Shown one piece after another: positions 11,217 to 20,122 of a DNA stretch of 64,000 nucleotides. Below the pieces are notes generated by a model. It made no database searches. It saw only the letters and a program-made list of their open reading frames with translations, and had not been told where the DNA came from. The stretch comes from Medicago truncatula (lineage: Eukaryota; Streptophyta; Magnoliopsida; Fabales; Fabaceae). Position numbers and translations under genes: made by a program. Each line of letters begins with the position of its first letter. The stretch's first letter is position 1. Where the stretch lies: the NCBI RefSeq assembly GCF_003473485.1, contig NC_053048.1, positions 30,934,755 to 30,998,754 on the forward strand. The letters run 5' to 3'.

Positions 11217-11732
11217 TCAACTGCTACCAGTACGAGGATAGCTTACAAAAGTTACTGGGGAGCTAAACTGAATTGACACAAAGATTGCTCGGAGGGACCT
11301 GCCACTTGAAATAAGCTTTAACTGGTGACAACCTTGAATTAAACACATTGGGGAAGATACTTTTTACGGGACACACTGAAATAAGACACCTGGTAATAAT
11401 GCAACCATACATGAATGATATTTGTATGCGTGCTATCTATGCATGAATGAATGAATATGTATGAGACACATATGACAATACAATGGCAAGATTTTTGAGG
11501 GGTGATTGGGCAGGTCCAGAACGGAAATGGCCCGGTACCATAGTACAAACAACCCAGTAATCTTCATCAGGGCACAACCCTTTAAGCAAAACACTGATGG
11601 GGCAATGAACCAATAGTCAGACCACTAGCCGAAGTCGCCATTTCTGGATTGAACTGGAGTACTTCCACAAGCTCATGCTTCAAATAGTCATTGCTTTTCC
11701 TTTGGTATACTTTGAAATCCCTAACTTTTGCC

Positions 11733-11760
11733 TGGACTGCCCTTTCGGGTTTTCAATCCA
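11733..11760 (-). ncRNA. 3' UTR stem-loop 1 (GNRA hairpin)
   Basis: In element RNA: outer stem TGGATTG/CAGTCCA (7 pairs, one G.U), an AAAA bulge on the 5' side, inner stem CCC/GGG, loop GAAA. First of five related hairpins in plus-strand order; see the finding on covariation. Confidence 0.6.
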
Positions 11761-11779
11761 CCGGGATGCTCTTTTTTGC

Positions 11780-11809
11780 CTAAGCCGCCCTTTCGGGTTT
11801 TCAACTTAG
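11780..11809 (-). ncRNA. 3' UTR stem-loop 2 (GNRA hairpin)
   Basis: In element RNA: outer stem CTAAGTTG/CGGCTTAG (8 pairs, two G.U), AAAA bulge, CCC-GAAA-GGG. Sits 19 bp from stem-loop 1 as a pair. Confidence 0.6.
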
Positions 11810-11810
11810 C

Positions 11811-12318
11811 GAGTTCATTTTTTTTCTTTTTTTTTTTTATATTTTTTTTAGCAATGACCATACCCGTGCTTTTGAATCGAACATTGACACATGTTTCTAC
11901 GATACGTGAATTAAAGATAAAATGTTTGTCAATTTTGCTTTTTCCAAAAGAAAACATAAAGATTTTTTTTTTTTTTTTAAAAGGAATTTTCAAAGTTTTT
12001 ACCTCAAGTATTAACAGTAAAAATGGAAGAGAACTTGCACATAGAATAAATAGGAACTTCAAATAAAAGGCACGGGCTCAAATTGATTTAAAATAAATGG
12101 TAACCAACCAAAGGTATGGCACCACAGATCACAAAGTTTGGAACATGGTAATTAATATGGGGAAGGTACATTGAACACAATAACCATCATACTTCCTACC
12201 AACTTTGGATTCCACTATTTCGATTGCTTCAATATCGAAGATCTTTTGACGGCTTAGGTGCCCCAAGTGAGTGATGCTTCATCTGATGCAGTTACTTGTC
12301 ATAATCCTTAAATTTTGC
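11811..12318. other. Element 3' UTR between hairpins, with T tracts
   Basis: Plus-strand T runs at about 11818-11850 and 11961-11978 are A runs in element RNA. No coding frame belongs to the element here. Confidence 0.5.
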
Positions 12319-12348
12319 ATAGATCGCCCTTGCGGGTTTTCAATCTAT
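12319..12348 (-). ncRNA. 3' UTR stem-loop 3 (GNRA hairpin)
   Basis: In element RNA: outer stem ATAGATTG/CGATCTAT (8 pairs, one G.U), AAAA bulge, CCC-GCAA-GGG. The loop changes from GAAA to GCAA, still GNRA. Confidence 0.6.
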
Positions 12349-12353
12349 CAGGA

Positions 12354-12394
<41 letters not shown>

Positions 12395-12409
12395 TCTCTA
12401 ATTTTTGCC

Positions 12410-12437
12410 TGGACCGCCCTTTCGGGTTTTCAGTCCA
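12410..12437 (-). ncRNA. 3' UTR stem-loop 4 (GNRA hairpin)
   Basis: In element RNA: outer stem TGGACTG/CGGTCCA (7 pairs, one G.U), AAAA bulge, CCC-GAAA-GGG. Confidence 0.6.
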
Positions 12438-12458
12438 CCGAGACGCTCATTTTTGGTT

Positions 12459-12486
12459 TAGGCCGCCCTTTCGGGTTTTCAACCTA
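12459..12486 (-). ncRNA. 3' UTR stem-loop 5 (GNRA hairpin)
   Basis: In element RNA: outer stem TAGGTTG/CGGCCTA (7 pairs, two G.U), AAAA bulge, CCC-GAAA-GGG. It is the hairpin nearest the pol stop, 24 bp downstream of it in RNA order. Confidence 0.6.
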
Positions 12487-12509
12487 CCGAGCTGTTCTTT
12501 TATAAACAT

Positions 12510-15500
12510 TTAGACAAAGTATTTCTTGACTGCATCAGAATTCACAGGACGAGGTAAATCCTCTCCATCCATGGTTGTAAGAATTAAAGCACCACCAGAG
12601 AAAGCTCTCTTCACTACATAGGGACCTTCATAATTAGGTGTCCACTTGCCCCTAGGGTCTGGTTGAAAAGACTTGATACTCTTGACTACTAGGTCTCCTT
12701 CTTTAAATTCACGGGAACGAACCTTCTTATCAAATGCTTGTTTCATCCTTGTCTGATATAGTTGTCCGTGACACAAAGCAGCCATGCGCTTCTCCTCAAT
12801 CAAATTCAACTGATCGTACCTATTCTGACACCATTCAGCCTCTGACAACTCAGCTTCCATCAAGACTCTCAAAGACGGGATTTCAACTTCTACAGGAAGT
12901 ATCGCTTCCGTACCATACACCAAGGAAAAAGGGGTTGCCCCTGTTGAAGTACGCACTGAAGTACGGTAACCATACAAAGCATAGGGTAACATCTCATGCC
13001 AGTCCTTATAGGTGACCACCATCTTCTGCACAATTTTCTTGATATTCTTGTTTGCAGCTTCGACCGCACCATTCATCTGGGGTCTATAAGGAGAAGAGTT
13101 ATGATGCTCAATCTTGAAATCATCACATAATTCCTTCATCATCTTATTGTTCAAATTCGTACCATTATCCGTGATAATCTTGTTAGGGACACCATAGCGA
13201 CATATGATATTGTTCTTGATAAACCGGACCACCACCTGCTTGGTCACATTGGCATAAGAAGCCGCTTCAACCCACTTGGTGAAGTAGTCAATGGCCACTA
13301 GTATGAAACGATGTCCATTGGAAGCTTTTGGTTCGATCCGACCAATCATATCAATGCCCCACATAGAGAACGGCCACGGAGACGAGATAACGTTGAGCAT
13401 AGACAGTGGTACATGAATCTTATCTGCATAAATCTGGCACTTGTGACATTTCTTGGCATAGTGATGGCAATCAGCATGCATTGTTATCCAGTAGTAGCCT
13501 GCCCTCAATGCTTTCTTAGCCATTGAATATCCACTAGAATGGGTCCCAAATGAGCCTTCATGTATCTCATGCATTAATAAATCTGCTTCTCGTCGGTCCA
13601 CACATCGGAGCAAAACTGAATCAAAGTTCCTTTTGTACAAAACATCTCCACTTAGAAAGAAGTTACCAGACAATCTTCTTAAAGTTCTCTTATCTTTACG
13701 GGATGCCCCAGGAGGGTACTCTTGAGTTTGAAGAAACACCTTAATATCATGAAACCACGGCTTATCATCGAAAACTGCTTCGGCTGCAAACACATAAGCA
13801 GGCCTATCAAGGAATTTGACACTGATCAGCGGCACGTCATTGCCATGATTCACTTTGATCATTGAAGATAAAGTAGCTAGGGCATCTGCCATTTGATTCT
13901 CCTCCCGAGGAATGTGGTGCAGTTCCACCTTGTTGAAGAAAGTCAACAAACGTCTTGCATAGTCTCTGTAAGGTACCAAACCATCATGGTGAGTTTCCCA
14001 TTTTCCTTTGATCTGGTTAATCACAAGAGCTGAATCTCCATATATGTCAATATTTTTGATCCTCAAGTCAATGGCTTCTTCAATACCCATGATGCAAGCT
14101 TCATATTCTGCAATGTTGTTCGTGCAATCAAACCGGAGTCTTGCAGTGAAAGGAATGTGAGTACCCTTTGGAGTAAGGATAACCGCCCCTATTCCATTAC
14201 CATAGACATTAACGGCCCCATCAAATATCAAACCCCACTTAGAGTCTGGATCAGGACCTTCACCAAACAATGGTTCGTCACAATCTTTCATCTTCAAATA
14301 CATGATCTCTTCATCTGGAAAATCAAACTTGATAGGCTGATAATCTTCAATTGGTTGATGAGCTAAATGGTCAGCAAGAATACTACCTTTGATGGCTTTC
14401 TGAGTGCGGTAGACAATGTCATACTCGGACAATAACATCTGCCAACGAGCAATTCTTCCTGTTAAAGCCGGCTTCTCAAAAATGTACTTGATCGGATCCA
14501 TTTTGGATATCAACCAAGTAGTGTGATTAACCATATAGTGACGAAGACGCTTAGCAGCCCATGCCAAAGCGCAACAGGTTTTCTCAAGCATAGAATATCG
14601 GGACTCACAATCAGTAAACTTCTTACTCAAGTAGTAAATGGCGTGCTCTTTCTTTCCAGTCTCGTCTTGTTGACCCAACACACAGCCCATAGAATCTTCT
14701 AACACAGTCAAATACATGATCAAAGGCCTCCCTTCGACCGGAGGGACAAGAATCGGGGGTTCTAACAAATACCCTTTGATGCTGTCAAAAGCTTTCTGGC
14801 AATCTTCCGTCCAAACAATCCCTTGATCTTTACGGAGTAACTTGAATATCGGCCCACATGTGGCAGTCATATGAGAGATGAATCTGGAGATGTAGTTCAG
14901 TCTTCCTAGAAAACCTCTAACTTGTTTTTCTGTCTTTGGAGCAGGCATTTCCCTGATAGCTTTGACTTTGTCGGGATCCACTTCAATACCCTTCTGGCTG
15001 ACAATAAAACCCAAGAGCTTGCCGGATCTAACACCGAAGGTACACTTGTTAGGATTCAAACGGAGTTTGTACTTTCTCAACCGTTGAAACATCTTCGACA
15101 AATACTCAACATGTTCTTCTTCAGTGCCTGATTTGACGATCATGTCATCCACATACACTTCAATCTCTTTATGTATCATATCATGGAATATTTTAGTCAT
15201 GCCTCTCTGGTAAGTGGCACCAGCATTTATCAACCCAAACGGCATTACTAAGTAGCAGAACGCGCCCCAAGGCGTGATGAACGACGTCTTTTCTCTATCT
15301 TCTGGAGCCATCTTGATCTGGTTATACCCGGAGAATCCATCCATGAAGGAGAATACCTTGCATCTAGCAGTACTATCAACCAATACATCAATGTGAGGTA
15401 AAGGGAAATCATCCTTCGGACTAGCTTTGTTCAAATCCCGATAGTCAACACACATTCTGACCTTACCATCTTTCTTTGGAACGGGCACTATGTTGGCCAA

Positions 15501-15752
15501 CCATTGAGGATATTCAGAGGTAATCAAGAAACCTGCATCAATTTGCTTTCGCACTTCCTCTTTGATCTTGAGAGCCATATCTGGATGAGATCTTCTTAAC
15601 TTCTGCTTGACTGGAGGACACTCGGGCTTCAAAGGCAAACGGTGTTCCACAACATCATGGTCTAACCCCGGCATGTCTTTGTAGGACCATGCAAATATAT
15701 CATCATACTCTCTGAGAAGCTCAATTATCTTTTTCTTGACAGACGCCTCCAA
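12510..15752 (-). CDS. Ogre-like pol: reverse transcriptase, two RNase H domains, integrase
   Basis: About 1080 residues. RT: VPKKDGKVRMCVDYRDLNKA (91-110), FSFMDGFSGYNQI with D138, PWGAFCYLVMPFGL, and the catalytic YVDD at 200-203. A first RNase H (about 345-470: YLTVLEDSMGCVLGQ, YYLSKKFTDCESRY) is degenerate. A second RNase H follows (FDGAVNVYGNGIGAVIL, NNIAEYEACIMGIEEA, GDSALVINQIKGKW, ENQMADALATL). Integrase has the HHCC finger (HEIHEGSFGTHSSG ... CHKCQIYADK) and a complete DDE set (WGIDMIG, TDNGTNL, GAVEAANKN), then YRTSVRTSTGATPFSLVYGT. Dual RNase H is diagnostic of Tat/Ogre. The frame opens at a TTG, not a start codon. It is the continuation of the exon at 15974, from which it is cut off by a one-base shift near 15770. 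Confidence 0.92.
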   Translation of the reverse strand: MEASVKKKIIELLREYDDIFAWSYKDMPGLDHDVVEHRLPLKPECPPVKQKLRRSHPDMALKIKEEVRKQIDAGFLITSEYPQWLANIVPVPKKDGKVRMCVDYRDLNKASPKDDFPLPHIDVLVDSTARCKVFSFMDGFSGYNQIKMAPEDREKTSFITPWGAFCYLVMPFGLINAGATYQRGMTKIFHDMIHKEIEVYVDDMIVKSGTEEEHVEYLSKMFQRLRKYKLRLNPNKCTFGVRSGKLLGFIVSQKGIEVDPDKVKAIREMPAPKTEKQVRGFLGRLNYISRFISHMTATCGPIFKLLRKDQGIVWTEDCQKAFDSIKGYLLEPPILVPPVEGRPLIMYLTVLEDSMGCVLGQQDETGKKEHAIYYLSKKFTDCESRYSMLEKTCCALAWAAKRLRHYMVNHTTWLISKMDPIKYIFEKPALTGRIARWQMLLSEYDIVYRTQKAIKGSILADHLAHQPIEDYQPIKFDFPDEEIMYLKMKDCDEPLFGEGPDPDSKWGLIFDGAVNVYGNGIGAVILTPKGTHIPFTARLRFDCTNNIAEYEACIMGIEEAIDLRIKNIDIYGDSALVINQIKGKWETHHDGLVPYRDYARRLLTFFNKVELHHIPREENQMADALATLSSMIKVNHGNDVPLISVKFLDRPAYVFAAEAVFDDKPWFHDIKVFLQTQEYPPGASRKDKRTLRRLSGNFFLSGDVLYKRNFDSVLLRCVDRREADLLMHEIHEGSFGTHSSGYSMAKKALRAGYYWITMHADCHHYAKKCHKCQIYADKIHVPLSMLNVISSPWPFSMWGIDMIGRIEPKASNGHRFILVAIDYFTKWVEAASYANVTKQVVVRFIKNNIICRYGVPNKIITDNGTNLNNKMMKELCDDFKIEHHNSSPYRPQMNGAVEAANKNIKKIVQKMVVTYKDWHEMLPYALYGYRTSVRTSTGATPFSLVYGTEAILPVEVEIPSLRVLMEAELSEAEWCQNRYDQLNLIEEKRMAALCHGQLYQTRMKQAFDKKVRSREFKEGDLVVKSIKSFQPDPRGKWTPNYEGPYVVKRAFSGGALILTTMDGEDLPRPVNSDAVKKYFV

Positions 15753-15974
15753 CGACGCTCCAATCTTAATTTCTTTTTATCATCCTCAGTGCCCAGGTTG
15801 ATTAACTCTATTTCTTCCTTGTGAGGCTGAAAGGCTTTTCTTTCTTGCTCTAACATCCATCGGAGCTCATCGGGAATCTCTTCATCCTCTTCTACCCAAG
15901 CTTCGTAAACTGGGAACTCAAAGTTGGAAGGCAGCATAGGGTCACTATGTTCAACGGGCTCATGTATGTTCAGT
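15725..15974 (-). pseudogene. First part of pol exon, ending in a frameshift
   Basis: From the predicted splice acceptor the frame reads LNIHEPVEHSDPMLPSNFEF, then YEAWVEEDEEIPDELRWMLE, then EELINLGTEDDKK-like text, and then loses homology and stops at 15725. The homologous continuation is in the next frame (12510-15752), whose conserved text begins around 15770. The shift falls in an A/G-rich stretch near 15766-15785, so one base appears to be missing. This breaks protease-to-RT continuity. A sequencing error in the homopolymer is the alternative. Confidence 0.7.
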
Positions 15975-16258
15975 CTGCATATGATTCATGATTGATTTTT
16001 TAGCAAAAGAGTGAATGCAGACCTTTGAAATTGATTTTTTTTTTAAAAGAAAAAGAGAACAAGTTTTTTGGTTTTTTGTATTACCATTTTTCCAGAAAAA
16101 GCACTAAAATAAAATAACGGCCGTGACAGAAACGACAATTTTCATTAATACTGAAAATAAACTCAAAGCAAAAACAAACCCTACAAGATTTCACTTTCGT
16201 CTGAGGTAGGACGAAAGGAGTTTTCTTAAAAAAGCAACAAAAAAGACAAACACATTAC
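15975..16258 (-). other. Predicted 284-bp intron between protease and RT
   Basis: On the minus strand the donor GTAATG overlaps the gag-pro stop codon and the acceptor is ATATGCAG. Joining the two keeps the frame open (Ser-Lys-Leu-Asn-Ile across the junction) and removes the stop. A branch-like TTGCTAAA lies about 30 bp before the acceptor. An intron at this site, with partial splicing, is reported for pea Ogre. Here it is a prediction. Confidence 0.7.
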
Positions 16259-19200
16259 TTAGAAAGAGGTATCGCAGAAGGGATGTCAACAGCAATCCAA
16301 TTGCAGCAGTTTCCACCCGGAGTCACAAAGTCAGGTGCCACCTCTTCTGATTGATCTTCCAAGATTGCATTAGTTTCAGGTGGCGCATTAATGAATCCAG
16401 CACTGTGAAAAGTACCTCTAGTTGGGTCGAACATCACTTGATTATTGCCGGAGAAACCCAGACCTTCCCTGCGCTTGTTCTCAGGCAACTGTACTAACTT
16501 CCCCCAACCTTCTGCTTTTCCTTCTTGAATTACTCTCTGAGCATCCCTTAGAGAGGCCATGCATGTTTCACCTCTTGTAGTACCGCTTTCGACCGAAAGC
16601 CCTTGGAATGACGTTCCATCCGGACTTTCACCACCAATGAAGGAAAAAGACGACAAATGGCTAACCAAAAAAGCTGATTCCCCACTTACTGTAACAAGTT
16701 TTCCACGACTCACAAACTTTAACTTTTGATGAAGGGTGGATGTTACTGCCCCGGCTTCATGAATCCATGGTCTACCAAGTAAACAGCTATAGGAAGCTTG
16801 AATATCCATTATCTGGAATGTAACTTTAAACTCTTGGGGCCCAACAGTGATAGGTAAATCTACTTCTCCCCATACCGTCTTCCTGGATCCATCAAATGCC
16901 CTTACTGATACACAACTAGGCCTAATGAATCCATCTGAATATGTCAATTTATCAAAGGTCGTCTTTGCCATCACATTGAGGGAAGAACCGGTATCTATCA
17001 AGACATTGGACAAAGAATCTGTTTTGCACATAACAGAGATATGCAAGGCCATATTATGGTTCTTCCCCTCCACTGGGAGGTCTTCATCACTGAAACTCAG
17101 ATTGTTGCATGCCGTCACATTTCCAACAATGCTCCCAAATTGACCCAAAGTCACATCATGGTCTACGTAGGCTTGATTCAACACTTTCATCAATGCATCC
17201 CTATGAGCATCAGAGCTTGTCAATAGTGACATGATAGAAATCTTTGATGGAGTCTGCAATAACTGATCCACTATCTTATAATCACTTTTCTTGATCAGCT
17301 TCAAAATCTCATCATTATCAGTTTCACCAGGTTGAACCATACTCTTACCCTTGCTAGGATCTGGTATTGGCACTGACTCTATCACCGGAGCTTTCTTCTT
17401 TGCTTGCACAACTGCCGGAAGGATGCGTCCACTTCTCAGAATTTGACTATTCTCTGCAATGTTACTCACGGAAGTTGAGGGACTCCAGGATATTTCTTTA
17501 CCATTCTCTATGCTTGTAGGTTCATAATTATACGGCATGGCGTTTTGAGAGAAAAACGGCTTGGGTCTCGGCACACAAATTACCAGAGGAGCGACAGCTG
17601 GCTTGGAACTGTCCTTGAACACCGGAGTAACACCATCAATTGGTTTCGCACTATCCTTGAACACAGGGATTACAACACAGACACTCTTCTCTTCCCTTGT
17701 GACAACCAGCTCTTCCCGATCCATTAGCCCTTGCACATCATCTTGAACCTGCGCGCAACCGCGGGGATCCACAGAACATACCTCACAACTATTATGATTA
17801 TGGCTAAACATAGCTGCCTCACACATCTTCACATGTAATGGAACCAACGGAGTTTTGATATCCTGAGAGCGAGTGACAAGACCCCCTTCTTGATAATCTT
17901 CAACCATGTTAACAGTAGGCCCATGGGGTGGCAGAGGATGGTCTGGAGCAGCAGGGTTCGGGTCAGTGAAGGATAAATCTTTGCTGTGAATCAACTTTTG
18001 AACTGCCTCTTTAAGGGGGTAACAGTGTTCAATGTCGTGTCCTGGTGCCCCTTGATGGAAGGCACAATTTCGATCAGCACGGAACCAAGGGGGTAAAGGG
18101 TTCTGCACACGAGGAGGTGGTAGGGTCTGAACAAGACCTCGGGCAAGCAAGGAAGGTAACAAGGCTTCATATGTCATGGGGATAGGGGGAAATTGGTTTC
18201 TTTGAGGGCGAGTATGTTGTTGTTGAGCTCGAGGGCGAGGCTGTTGTTGTTGAGGTGGTGGGGGATAGTATGGTTGTTGATAAAACGGTTGGGGTTGATA
18301 AGGTTGTGGTTGATATAGTGGTGGATAATATGGATGGGGTGCTTGAGGCCTTTGTAGTTGATAGTTTGGATTTTGTGGAGTTAGGGTAGGTGGTGGAATG
18401 TTAGCAACATAGGGGTAGCTAGGGTATATAGGCTGGGATCCGCCATGGGCCACCATACCAACCTCTTGAGCGTTCTTCTTTGAGGACCCATTTCCGAACT
18501 TCCTATTACCATTAGATGAACCACCTGAAGAAGCACCATCTTTACTCACACGTCCCTTACGGACCCAATCTTCAATGCGCACACCCATATCTACCATATC
18601 AGTAAACTTTTGTGAGGCACAACCAAGCATCTTCTCTGAGTAGAAAGGGCTCAGAGTCTCATAGAATAGATCGGACACTTCTCTTTCATCCAGAGGCGGA
18701 CGGATTTGAGCAGACTTTTGAATGAAGCGTTGAGCGTATTCCTTGAAAGATTCCTTATCACCCTGAGTCATAGATTGCAGTTCTTTCCGGTTAGGTGCCA
18801 GATAAGAGTTATACTTGTACTGTTGGATGAAAGCATTGGCCAATTCCTCAAAGGTTGTGATGCCCTTCAAATTCATATACCATGTGTGTGCGGGACCAGT
18901 CAAACTGTCCTGGAAACAGTGAATAAGCAGAGGCTCATTATTCTTGTGAGCTACCATCTTCCTGACATATGTGACTAAGTGCATCTCAGGGCAAGTATCC
19001 CCTGTGTACTTTTCAAAGATCGGCATTTTAAACTTATGAGGTATCACCACATCCGGAACCAAGCAGAGGTCATTCACATTCTGACTGAACATTTCTTTAC
19101 CACGGATAGTCTTTAACTCTTTGTGCACCGCCTCAAACCTTTCTTCCAAGTTTCCTACCCTATCATCACCAGCCACACTATTAGAGTGATAAACCTGTTC

Positions 19201-19689
19201 TTCTTCTTGATGAGCAGCATGAACGAGGGGTCCAGCATAGGTCATAGTGGCCTGAGGAAAAGGCTGGCCGGACTGATAAAACGGTGTTTGTTGATGTCCA
19301 AAAGGGAACTGCATTTCTGGTGCATTATGACGAACACCTTCATTATTTGCGAGTGCCATGCCCCACGGATAGCCTGGCGGCATATGATACTGAGGAGGAA
19401 TAGAAGAACCAAGAGAGCCAGTAGGACGAAACCCTGAACTATACATATTTGTCATATCACCAGAGGAAAACTGATTCACCAAGGGCTGTGTAGTACTAAT
19501 AGTTGCAGTAGAACCCGCAGGCTGAGAGACTTCAACATCTCCCTGAACAGTCTGAACAATTTTTGCTTGAGAGGCTTGTGCCTGTGCGGCCATCATGTCC
19601 ATCATCATTGCAGTTATCTTTTCCATACCTTCTTTGAGGCTACTAACCTCCTCCCTAAGATCATTGTTCGTTTGTTCAGCAGCTGCCAT
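16255..19689 (-). CDS. Ogre-like gag-protease
   Basis: A 1144-residue frame from the first ATG; the open frame continues upstream to 19755 and slightly beyond without another ATG. Order: a coiled-coil-like N-terminus (EQTNNDLREEVSSLKEGMEK), a Pro/Gln-rich stretch, the gag capsid core (FQDSLTGPAHTWYMNLKGI, FIQQYKYNSYLAPNRKELQS, SFKEYAQRF), a Pro/Gln/Tyr-rich linker, a single CCHC-like knuckle (CAFHQGAPGHDIEHC), and near the C-terminus a retropepsin with LIDTGSSLNVMA and CLLGRPWIHEAGAV. The stop at 16255 lies inside a predicted donor site, so unspliced RNA would give gag-pro only and spliced RNA gag-pro-pol. A splice-acceptor-like TTTCTGCCTCAG just upstream (about 19767-19778) raises the chance of a second, leader intron. 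The frame is intact. Confidence 0.9.
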   Translation of the reverse strand: MAAAEQTNNDLREEVSSLKEGMEKITAMMMDMMAAQAQASQAKIVQTVQGDVEVSQPAGSTATISTTQPLVNQFSSGDMTNMYSSGFRPTGSLGSSIPPQYHMPPGYPWGMALANNEGVRHNAPEMQFPFGHQQTPFYQSGQPFPQATMTYAGPLVHAAHQEEEQVYHSNSVAGDDRVGNLEERFEAVHKELKTIRGKEMFSQNVNDLCLVPDVVIPHKFKMPIFEKYTGDTCPEMHLVTYVRKMVAHKNNEPLLIHCFQDSLTGPAHTWYMNLKGITTFEELANAFIQQYKYNSYLAPNRKELQSMTQGDKESFKEYAQRFIQKSAQIRPPLDEREVSDLFYETLSPFYSEKMLGCASQKFTDMVDMGVRIEDWVRKGRVSKDGASSGGSSNGNRKFGNGSSKKNAQEVGMVAHGGSQPIYPSYPYVANIPPPTLTPQNPNYQLQRPQAPHPYYPPLYQPQPYQPQPFYQQPYYPPPPQQQQPRPRAQQQHTRPQRNQFPPIPMTYEALLPSLLARGLVQTLPPPRVQNPLPPWFRADRNCAFHQGAPGHDIEHCYPLKEAVQKLIHSKDLSFTDPNPAAPDHPLPPHGPTVNMVEDYQEGGLVTRSQDIKTPLVPLHVKMCEAAMFSHNHNSCEVCSVDPRGCAQVQDDVQGLMDREELVVTREEKSVCVVIPVFKDSAKPIDGVTPVFKDSSKPAVAPLVICVPRPKPFFSQNAMPYNYEPTSIENGKEISWSPSTSVSNIAENSQILRSGRILPAVVQAKKKAPVIESVPIPDPSKGKSMVQPGETDNDEILKLIKKSDYKIVDQLLQTPSKISIMSLLTSSDAHRDALMKVLNQAYVDHDVTLGQFGSIVGNVTACNNLSFSDEDLPVEGKNHNMALHISVMCKTDSLSNVLIDTGSSLNVMAKTTFDKLTYSDGFIRPSCVSVRAFDGSRKTVWGEVDLPITVGPQEFKVTFQIMDIQASYSCLLGRPWIHEAGAVTSTLHQKLKFVSRGKLVTVSGESAFLVSHLSSFSFIGGESPDGTSFQGLSVESGTTRGETCMASLRDAQRVIQEGKAEGWGKLVQLPENKRREGLGFSGNNQVMFDPTRGTFHSAGFINAPPETNAILEDQSEEVAPDFVTPGGNCCNWIAVDIPSAIPLSK

Positions 19690-19755
19690 TTTCTTCTTGA
19701 TGTATGCTCGGGTATGATGAACACGGGTAGGTTTGTACTGAATACGCCGGGCCAC

Positions 19756-20122
19756 CTTTGCTTTTCTCCTGAGGCAGAAATGAGGAAAGTATGAGACTTG
19801 GCTTTGACACTTTTTATGAATGCAATATGATGCATGATATGCTATATGCCAGAATATGCAATTTTTATATATATATTTTTTTATCGAAGGACCTATAGAA
19901 GCAATTTTGTAAACATATCAACCTAAACAATTCACTAAAAAACAAAGTTGATCACAAGATAATTCCCTTTCTAACAACAAAGCCAAGAGATAGACTTTAA
20001 AGTAAAACACAAATAATTCCCTTTTAACAAACTGAGTCAAGGGATAGACTCCAAAATACATAAAGAAAAACTAAGAAAAAGACATGAAAAACAAACTGAG
20101 ACTCTCAAGCTCCTGAAGCGGA
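19756..20122 (-). other. Spacer between ORF1 and gag
   Basis: About 370 bp without a conserved frame. It contains an acceptor-like pyrimidine tract and CAG next to the gag frame. Confidence 0.45.

Noticed and set aside
11728-12066. Two overlapping frames of about 112 codons on opposite strands in the element's 3' UTR
   Set aside because: Both are driven by poly-A/poly-T tracts (long Lys or Phe runs). The stem-loops explain the conserved parts better.
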